The notes beneath the pieces are model-generated. The model saw only the letters and a list, made by a program, of their open reading frames with translations. It was not told where the DNA came from and ran no database searches. Shown in pieces: positions 56,533-64,000 of a stretch of 64,000 bases of DNA. This DNA is from Amia ocellicauda (lineage: Eukaryota; Chordata; Actinopteri; Amiiformes; Amiidae), in contig NC_089856.1 of assembly GCF_036373705.1 (NCBI RefSeq), forward strand, positions 26,932,798 to 26,996,797, in the 5' to 3' direction. The translations under genes and the position numbers were made by a program. Position 1 is the first letter of the stretch. Each line of letters begins with the position of its first letter.

Positions 56533-56619
56533 CTGCAGGAGCCTCGCTGTATGTTCTGACTCTCCCCCTCCAACGTTTTCACTCTCAGGTAGCTGCCCTT
56601 GTTTCGTTTTTTGTCTTTC
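56533..56619 (-). other. samd7: Probable upstream 5' exon of SAMD7 (87 nt)
   Basis: On the minus strand an acceptor (ttattgaaacag, after a CT-rich tract at 56640-56666) precedes 56619, and a good donor (CTGCAG-gtatgtg) follows 56533. It is 29 codons in phase with the next exon and open throughout, with no ATG in frame. It is either 5' UTR or part of a longer coding region starting upstream. Confidence 0.5.
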
Positions 56620-57601
56620 CTGTTTCAATAATAGCCGAAAGCAGAGAGAAAGAGAGAGAGAGAGACGTTCAGTGCGAGCCTGATCGGAGCCCCAGTGACT
56701 TGTCTTTTTGGTAGCACGGTTAAAAGGCCTAAGCGGTTAAAAGGTCTCAGTCTGACAGCATCACAAGACAAGCGGAAAGTCCCAGCTCAGATTTACCACT
56801 GCACCACAGTGGAAAGTTGAGAGAGGGCGCTTTAAACTCCTTTCGAGTGTGCTCTGCAAAAGAAAGCACCACAAGGGAAGCTCACTTTACAAACAGACTT
56901 GAAAAAATTATAATAATAATAACTGAAAAACAAAACAAAACAAAAAGCAATCTTTGCTTTTACCCCAGGGGTGTAGATGGTTGGTGATCTTATCTCCTTG
57001 TTTGAGGCCTTTAGTTGCGCATGTGGTCACTATCTTAAAGTTATAACAGCTTTGTCATCAAAGTGAACTGGGATACAGCAACATCAAGATACATTTTGCA
57101 CGTACATATAAACATATACACATCCTGTTAGGGTTGTACAATATGTTTATTTTGTGGTGGGGAGACATCAAGGATGTCTGTGCAGCACTCTCTTTGCTGA
57201 TCACAAGCAGGATGGAGTGGTATTAGGGTCTCGGTGCCCTAGAGACAAATATAGCAATGCCACTGCCCCCCATGTCCTGAATGAATATATTCTATTTTAT
57301 TTACTTTTCCCTTAAGACATTGGTAAAAAAGAGGCTTCATCCTTCAATCCACTGCATTGAATAACTAAATATTCTCCATGTCAATCAGGAGTTTTTCTTT
57401 CTTTTTTTTTAATTAGCAGCTGTTAATTAATAAATTATAATAAACCTGTATAATAAAGACTGTATTTTATGCTCCTCATATTTTTTCTTGCATCCTTATG
57501 ACTGGAATTTTTGAAACAGGCCTCTATCAACTACTATAAAGGTGAAAAAGAGCTGATCATCACAAAGAGATCATGATCATATTTCTGAACTAGGGCTGGG
57601 A

Positions 57602-58009
57602 GGGATTACACCTAGTTCATCCAGAAGGGCAATTATCCGATTCGTCTTGCTGGCATGTTAGCAACCAACCCAGAGTTCCTTATGAAACTCATCTAATCCC
57701 TGCATTTTAATCCCGTTAGTCCAAAAGTCTGCCAGTAACATCTGTCAACCTCTATATACAGTGTTGTTACCCTCCACCCGCCCTCTCCTCCCCTTCTTCT
57801 CCTGTGATCCTATTAGCTAAATCCTGGCTATACAGCAGTTTAAAGAGATGTGTTCGAGTTAATCTCAGCCTTTAGAGTTTTACCCTCAGCAAACCCTGCC
57901 TGTAAGCAGCCCTAACAATACACTCAAGTGCTAAATCTTATCTCCCTCCATTAGTCTCCAGGACGTCCTGAAAACACCTTTGGATCAAATCTGCGCCGTA
58001 ATCAGATTA
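57602..58009. promoter_or_regulatory. Cluster of CRX/OTX-type homeodomain sites upstream of SAMD7
   Basis: GGGATTA at 57602-57608, TAATCCC at 57694-57700 and 57708-57714, and the perfect palindrome TAATC-A-GATTA at 57999-58009. TAATCC is the preferred site of K50 homeodomains (CRX, OTX2) and TAATC-N-GATTA is their dimer-type site. The cluster is 1.0-1.4 kb upstream of the probable SAMD7 5' exon. Mouse Samd7 is a known CRX target. The function here is inferred. Confidence 0.45.
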
Positions 58010-58059
58010 CTTAAGAGTGTCAAAATGTGGCGCAGACACACATCCCAGAAAATAAATAA

Positions 58060-58062
58060 ATC

Positions 58063-58107
<45 letters not shown>

Positions 58108-58174
58108 AATCATTGTTTTGGAAACACCATTCCATTTTTGGTGTTTATTTCTCCTGAAACCTTCATGTATACAA

Positions 58175-58252
<78 letters not shown>
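58060..58252. repeat. (TA)n and long (CA)n microsatellites
   Basis: A TA run at about 58066-58099 and an uninterrupted CA run at about 58175-58252. Confidence 0.95.
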
Positions 58253-58258
<6 letters not shown>

Positions 58259-58637
58259 TAATATATAAATAACAATGTTACAGTGTGGTAGTGTCCTTGT
58301 TTGGGAATGCTATAGTGACTTCATTGTTTTTTAATTTCTCTAATTCTCTTTCACATGCTAGGAAATGGAAACACACTGATACAAGATTAGAAGATACCCT
58401 GCAAAGTAGGCCTCTATAGACAAAAGAGAGAAAGAGGTGGCTCAGACCTCTCTCTGAGTGTTTGAGTAGGAGGGGGAAGCTCATCAGGTATTCATACTGA
58501 GTTTCCTGAAGATTTCACCATTAGGAAAAACCCCACAAACCCACACATCCATGCAAACAGTGAGACACAGCCTACAGACTGTTCTCACTTTTTCCAGCAC
58601 TGTGGCTGCAAACTTGAAAACAATACCAAGTACCCTT

Positions 58638-58644
58638 AAAAAAA

Positions 58645-58710
<66 letters not shown>
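58638..58710. repeat. A run followed by (TA)n
   Basis: About 25 A then about 48 bases of TA. It may be the remains of a retrotransposon tail, but no body was recognised upstream. Confidence 0.9.
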
Positions 58711-58711
<1 letters not shown>

Positions 58712-59064
58712 TCTCATAATGGTCTACATGTATGTGGTCTCTGTATATCACTGATTGCTCCCCTTGACCACTTTCCTTATACTTTCTTCACTGAATCAAG
58801 ATCTCCATCCATCAACCTGAAATATCAGATTTGTTAATCCTTCATTGAGTATCAATTTCAATAATAATGAATATTAATAATCATAAAGTATCAAATCAAG
58901 CACAACTACAGCTCAAAAGACACTTGATCAGTTCACAGAATAAAATATTGTATTTCTTTTTTTGTCATTGGAGGGTGATGCAATAAACGTCAGCGGTGAG
59001 ACTGTATTACTTTCATATGGGTAACAATGCAGAATTCAAGCCAACCCACCAATTCCCCTCAGCA

Positions 59065-59296
59065 GTGGGCAGCACTGTGGAATAGTGGTCAGGGCTCTGG
59101 ACTCCAGAGAGGAGGGTTGTGGGTTTAATCCCAGGTGGGGGACACTGCTGTTGTACCCTTGAGCAAGGCACTTTACCTAGATTGCTCCAGTAAATGCACA
59201 GCTGTATAAATGGGTAAAAATAATATGATATACTGTAACAATTGTAAGTCACCCTGTATAAGGGTATCTGCTAAGAAATTGAGTAATAATAACAAT
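59065..59296 (+). repeat. tRNA-derived SINE with L2-like tail
   Basis: The head GCAGCACTGTGGAATAGTGG and GGGTTTAATCCC (B-box-like, about 59121-59132) have the layout of a tRNA-derived pol III promoter. The tail TGTAAGTCACCCTGTATAAG, then GTATCTGCTAAGAAAT, is L2-like and ends in AAT repeats. This is the most complete of the SINE copies in the window. Confidence 0.82.
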
Positions 59297-60403
59297 TCTA
59301 AGAAACAACCACAAAGTTATGTGTAACATAAAATCTGAGGTGAAACAATCCTTCAGTTTTCTGTACTTTACAAACCCATCAGGAAAAGCAACACTTGTTT
59401 AAACTTGTCAAATAGGCCTTATGGTGCAAATATTGTGCATGTGTACATCTGTATGAGTGACTCATGCAAAAACCTGGTATGACTAATTTTATTTTTCTCT
59501 GGCGTACTAGATATTGCCTGTGTTTGGTTAGTAATATTGATTTGTAAACCACCTGCCTTTTATTCAGCTCCAATTCCAACTGCGTGACACCTTGATGTAT
59601 TGAAATAGAACCATGTGATATAGTTTGGGCCTGTGCTCAAGTTGTGTTTTTGTTTTTTGGACAGAAAACTACTGCAATAATCAATTATGAGAGGTGTCAT
59701 CAGTGTCAACACACTTCAATTAAAACAAACAAACAAAAATTGTTACAAATGAAGTAGTTCCCCATTTTTTTAAAGCAGAATAGATTATACATTTGACACA
59801 GATGGAAGACATATAGCACTATCTCTGAGTATGTGCACAACGTTAACTTCATATAGAAAATGTACAAAAACAGGATTTTGTAAAGTTGCACCTCTCTAGA
59901 AAGCAAGCCAGCTCTTTTCAAACACCACAAATGACCTCTAGGATTGACAGGAATACTATAAAATAATCGCAAACCACAAAATCACTTAGGCCAGTGTGTA
60001 GGACATAATAAGCCAGGAAGTCAATGTTGTCTGTCAAAGCATGATAGAAAATGTTTTCCATACTGAATTGCTAGGTAGCTTTAACAACCAGTTCCTAGGA
60101 GCTTAGTTAAATAAGTATTTAAATTAAGCCTGTTTTTGCAACCCAACCAGCACCAAGCTGCCTCCATTATATGTACAGAAACATGTTTTCACATCTAGGG
60201 CTGTCAGTGAGATAGCCTGTATTTCTGAATGAAAGAACACAATGCTGCCACAAATAATTTTCAAAGAAAGGTGAAGGTTTGTGGAGCACATGGAGGAACT
60301 GATACTATCTTTACAGCAGCCAACTGAAAGAGGGGCAGAAAGCCTGACCACATCACAGAACACCAAAAGGAGGACAAGTAAAAACCAGATGGTTCACACT
60401 CAC
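59297..60403. other. SAMD7 upstream region, nothing recognised
   Basis: AT-rich with short open frames that match no family. The stretches 56620-57601 and 58253-59064 are similar apart from the features listed there. Confidence 0.45.
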
Positions 60404-60479
60404 CTACTGACGAGCCTGCAGAGAGCAATGGGACCAAGTCATCTTCTAGCCAGCATGCAGAGCAACAACGCAACTCCTT
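60404..60479 (-). other. Possible non-coding first exon of SAMD7
   Basis: A 76-base candidate with a textbook acceptor (tttttattattttag) and donor (GTCAGTAG-gtgagtg) on the minus strand. Its only ATG frame closes at a TAG at the donor, so it would be non-coding, and having an acceptor it would need a further exon upstream. Splice-site evidence only. Confidence 0.25.
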
Positions 60480-61875
60480 CTAAAATAATAAAAATATAAA
60501 AAAACCCGCAAAAACCAAACACTTCAGTTCCCCTCAACCGCTGAGGCACTTTCGCTTCAGCGCCAAAGACACAGTGCCCTGGCAGCTTAGAGGAGAAAAA
60601 AAACAACAAAACCCCGCCTGCTCCTTCTGTGCCAGAAATGCTGCCTTAACTAAAACTGAACTTTAAATACAGATTCATTTTATCTCCATTAGTGTTCTTC
60701 ATCCCCTTGGTTAAGCCCTCCCTCTTTCCTGACATCACAGCAATTTCCCCTCCAACCCCACAATGGTGAAAATGTAATTACATGAGTAGTGTCTAAGCTG
60801 GGAAGGTTAATACTCTTCCAACATTTACCCTGATAATCTCTTGTTAGCACTTAAGACAGTGTGTAAGACAACTAAATACACTGTTTCCTTTCAACAGCAG
60901 GAGGATCCAAACACTGACTGTAGCAGCTGGAATCTGACAGTTTTTTTGTTTGTTTGTTTGTTTGTTTGTTTGTTTTGCTTAAGCCTTTTTAATAGTTTTC
61001 TTCAGTAGTTTGTTGTTGTGGCGGGTTGTAGCAAGAATCAATTATCAGCTGTGTGGCTTAGAATCTTGGCCTAAGACCGTCGACTGCTAGTTTGCAAAAA
61101 TCCTACTAAATGTGTTGCCGGGATCATCTTCTCAGACTTCCTAATCTGACAGTTTGTGCTTAAACGCTTACAGCTTGCAAGCAGTACCTAGAATTATTAT
61201 TTTAAAAATACTGCCAGGATCAAGAGTATTAGTCTATAGTTAGGTATACAAGATTTGCATTTGGATGCTCCTGTTCTTGCTAATTAGAGACTGAACATTT
61301 GGCTGGGGAGTGCCTTTTTCAGTTTGCAAAACCAATACAGCGCTTAGACATGTCTTTCCACTGATCTAATTGCTTTAATACAAGGCTCCTGTAGACCTCG
61401 TTGAATTACCCACACATAACTGCCAATATTAAGGTGAATAATTATCTGAAAGTTAACATTTTAAAACTCCTAAATAACTCCAGTTGGAATACTATGGAAA
61501 ACAAGTTTGAGTTTCCAAAATGGAAAAAGTGTTTGCTGCGAATATTTATTTTTACTCTGAAATGTGGTTTTCCCAATGGAATACATTTTGCCTTGTGTTA
61601 TTTTGCTCTTGCTGTAACCATTGCACAGTGTAGCTTAATAAACAAAAATAATAATGCTAACACAGAAACTTCTATTTATAATACACAGTAAGCAGCAATC
61701 AAAGCAAATATGTTCTGTGTAGCAGGTGTTCAGATTTCAAATATGTATTTCTCCTTCTGTGCATGCATTTAAGTAAAGCTAAATACAAAAGCAGGTCAGG
61801 TGAAACAAGGTATTTGGTCTGTCTGCATTTCATATAAACCATGCAACAGACACATAAAAAAAGGTTATTAATATA
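60480..61875. other. Upstream region, nothing recognised
   Basis: A slightly GC-richer patch lies at 60500-60640 and a (TTTG)n run at 60948-60974. A 96-codon open frame at 61401-61691 shows no known similarity. Confidence 0.45.
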
Positions 61876-62776
61876 CACCGATCAGTCATAACATTGTGAG
61901 CACCTGCCTAATATTGTGTAGGTCTCCCTTTTGCCACCAAAACAGCACTGACCCATCGAGGCATGGACTCCACTAGACCTCTGAAGGTGTGCTGTGGTAT
62001 CTGGCACCAAGACGTTAGCAGCAGATCCTTTAAGTCCTGTAAATTGTGAGGTGGGGCATCCATGGATCGGACTTGTTTGTCCAGCACATCCCACAGATGC
62101 TTGATTGGATTGAGATCTGGGGAATTTGGAGGCCAAGTCAACACCCTGAACTCGTGATTCATCAGACCAAGCCACCTTCATCCATTGCTCCGTGGTCCAG
62201 TTCTGATGCTCACGTGCCCATTGTAGGCGCTTTCAGCAGTGGACAGGGGTCAGCATGGTCACCCTGACTGGTCTACGGCTATGCAGCTACATATGCAACA
62301 AACTGCGATGCACTGTGTGTTCTGACACCTTTCTATCAGAGCCAGCATAAACTTTTTCAGCAATTTGAGCTACAGTAGCTCGTCTGTTGGATCGGACCAC
62401 ACGGGCCAGCCTTCGTTCCCCACGTTCATCAATGAGCCTTGGCTGCCCATGACCCTGTCGCCGGTTCACCGCTTTTCCTTCCTTGGACCACTTTTGATAG
62501 GTACTGACCACTGCAGACCGGGAACACCCCACAAGAGCTGCAGTTTTGGAGACGCTCTGACCCAGTCGTCTAGCCATCACAATTTGGCCCTTGTCAAAGT
62601 CGCTCAGATCCTTACACTTGCCCATTTTTCCTGCTCCTAACACATCGACTTTGAGGACAAAATATCCACTTGCTGCCAAGTATATCCCAACCACTGACAG
62701 GTGCCATGATAACGAGATTATCAGTGTTATTCACTTCACCTGTCAGTGGTCATAATGTTATGGCTGATCGGTTTAT
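61876..62776 (-). mobile_element. Tc1-like element with central deletion (about 900 bp)
   Basis: Left terminus CACCGATCAGTCATAACATT and right terminus CATAATGTTATGGCTGATCG are inverted copies. On the minus strand the N-terminal half ([20 protein letters not shown], then [20 protein letters not shown]) ends near 62287, and the next recognisable part is the C-terminal NHEFRVLTWPPNSPDLNPIK at about 62162. The core with the two Asp residues is gone. The catalytic Glu is Lys (NPIKHLWD). Confidence 0.9.
61908..62624 (-). pseudogene. Tc1-like transposase remnant, catalytic core deleted
   Basis: The start at about 62624 ([10 protein letters not shown]) leads into an intact helix-turn-helix region of some 110 residues. 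After the deletion, the C-terminal part continues to GRPTQY at 61908. With both Asp residues lost and Glu changed to Lys, it cannot be catalytic. The DNA-binding half is open for over 100 codons. Confidence 0.88.
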
Positions 62777-63827
62777 ATAAATCCCCTTTACTGCAAACTA
62801 CAAAATGCATTTATACAACAACATATAAGACACTCCTTACATTTGGTTAATGCATTAGCACAAAGGTATATATCATATGAGATGCAATTAGCTTTAAAAT
62901 CATAACTTTGATTAATATGTAGTATCCTGAATACATTCATTCTGAAACTTGCTAGGTAGTATTTGAAATTTAGGGGGCAGCAGTGAGTTACAAACCGTCC
63001 AGCTCGACAAGGGCAAATCCGCAGCAGCCTGCAGCCACTGTCAGCATTTTTGCATTCTGTCGACCAAGCAACGAAGTACTTGTCGCCTAATCCTGGTTCA
63101 TGTTTTCTGGGTGGGTCTAAATCTACGCTTAAGGTTCCTACAAATGAGACAACTATAATTCACAGGCCGACATGTAGGCCATCCGATGTCCTGCACCGTC
63201 TACAGTTTTGTTGCATATTTTAAAAAGAGTGCGTCTGTCAGGACAGGATCTAATTAGCCTGCGCATGTGTCAGTCCCCTGTAAGGTTCACTTTTTTAATT
63301 TCTGGACATTATTAATATTACTACCGTCCAGGCGAGCCACTTTCTCCCTCCACTAATGGACGCACCCCGATATTACTAATTAGTTTGTGGGTTTGAGTGT
63401 TTATTGTTATCGTGCATATCCAAGTTCGTGCCCAACTGTCAAGGCATTAGCTGCAAGCAATACCCTCAACACGTCCAGGTGTTGTTAAATGACAAATAAC
63501 GTGTCAAATGACGTGGCGCATTAGCAACCAGCCCACGTTGCCTTCAAACCAGATAACCACAATAGAAACCTGATAAGGACGACTAACATTTGCATTACAT
63601 ACATAACTGCAGTTTGAAAACATACACCTTTCTGGCACTTTGGCAATTAGGAATGCAATGAGGGAGCAAGTTTAATTTTATTTGAGCAATCCAGACCTGG
63701 CATGCAAGTATAAATCATAAAACATAGGCAACTGAACTGAAATTGAAACCATGCACGCTAGGTCTTTTCTATTTCTCGGCTGTCGCACAGAGACAATTCA
63801 GATGAGCGATGGGGCTGCAAAAAAAAA

Positions 63828-63858
<31 letters not shown>

Positions 63859-64000
63859 CACACACACAAACCCCAGTGGATTAAGCGAGCTTTGTTGTCC
63901 GTTTTAAACAGATCCTTGCTGGGTCCTAATGTCCCAACAAGCACATAATTAGGCGCCTTGTTCAATATGCGTGATCCGGTGTCGAAGACTTAAAATGCAA
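62777..64000. other. End region, nothing recognised
   Basis: The part from about 62980 to 63560 is richer in CpG than the rest of the flank, which may mark a regulatory region, but no exon could be supported. An A run followed by (CA)n lies at 63818-63868. Confidence 0.4.

Noticed and set aside
57980-58261. Frames of Tyr/Ile and Thr/His or Cys/Val repeats
   Set aside because: Translations of TA and CA microsatellites.
61401-61691. 96-codon plus-strand frame
   Set aside because: No known similarity; low-complexity Asn/Leu content typical of AT-rich non-coding DNA.
1-64000. A new multi-gene defence, biosynthetic or regulatory system
   Set aside because: The window is a conserved vertebrate locus with four unrelated host genes and transposons. 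Nothing supports a linked novel system.

Overview
This window is nuclear DNA from a vertebrate, almost certainly a ray-finned fish. The evidence is four multi-exon or intronless vertebrate genes with GT-AG introns, a dense load of Tc1/mariner elements of the kinds common in fish, a tRNA-derived SINE with an L2-like tail, and AT-rich, microsatellite-rich non-coding DNA. The species cannot be named from the sequence alone. There are no prokaryotic features.

Layout. 1-2060: a nested block of DNA transposons, ending in a 1,221-bp DD36E Tc1/mariner copy on the minus strand. 2739-3761 (minus): GPR160, an orphan receptor with its coding region in one exon. 3762-12286: AT-rich intergenic DNA with a SINE, a decayed Tc1 copy and a GC-richer TGCGCA cluster that may be the promoter of the next gene. 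12354-29946 (plus): a complete 11-exon NAD kinase gene of 470 codons; its introns hold a DD34E Tc1 copy, LINE and hAT fragments, two unusual palindromic tandem arrays and a long hairpin. 30930-35430: a cluster of Tc1/mariner elements, including a second 1,221-bp DD36E copy with an uninterrupted 346-aa transposase. 39463-47481 (minus): SEC62, 8 exons, 418 aa. 49755-55090 (minus): SAMD7, 8 coding exons, 530 aa, with one or two possible upstream 5' exons to about 60.5 kb. 61876-62776: an internally deleted Tc1 copy. The rest to 64000 has no gene I can support.

All exon joins were made by reading splice sites and codon phase. The three multi-exon genes each close in frame with no leftover bases (1,413, 1,257 and 1,593 nt), which is strong internal support.

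The four genes are not one pathway. GPR160, SEC62 and SAMD7 are neighbours at human 3q26.2, so this is conserved synteny. The surprise is a NAD kinase between GPR160 and SEC62: in human the only cytosolic NADK is at 1p36, near SAMD11, PRKCZ and GNB1, and those are paralogues of SAMD7, PRKCI and GNB4 at 3q26. The best reading is a retained genome-duplication paralogue of NADK that human lacks. I found no undescribed multi-gene system. Other points of interest are the palindromic arrays, the DD36E pair, and a cluster of CRX-type sites upstream of SAMD7.
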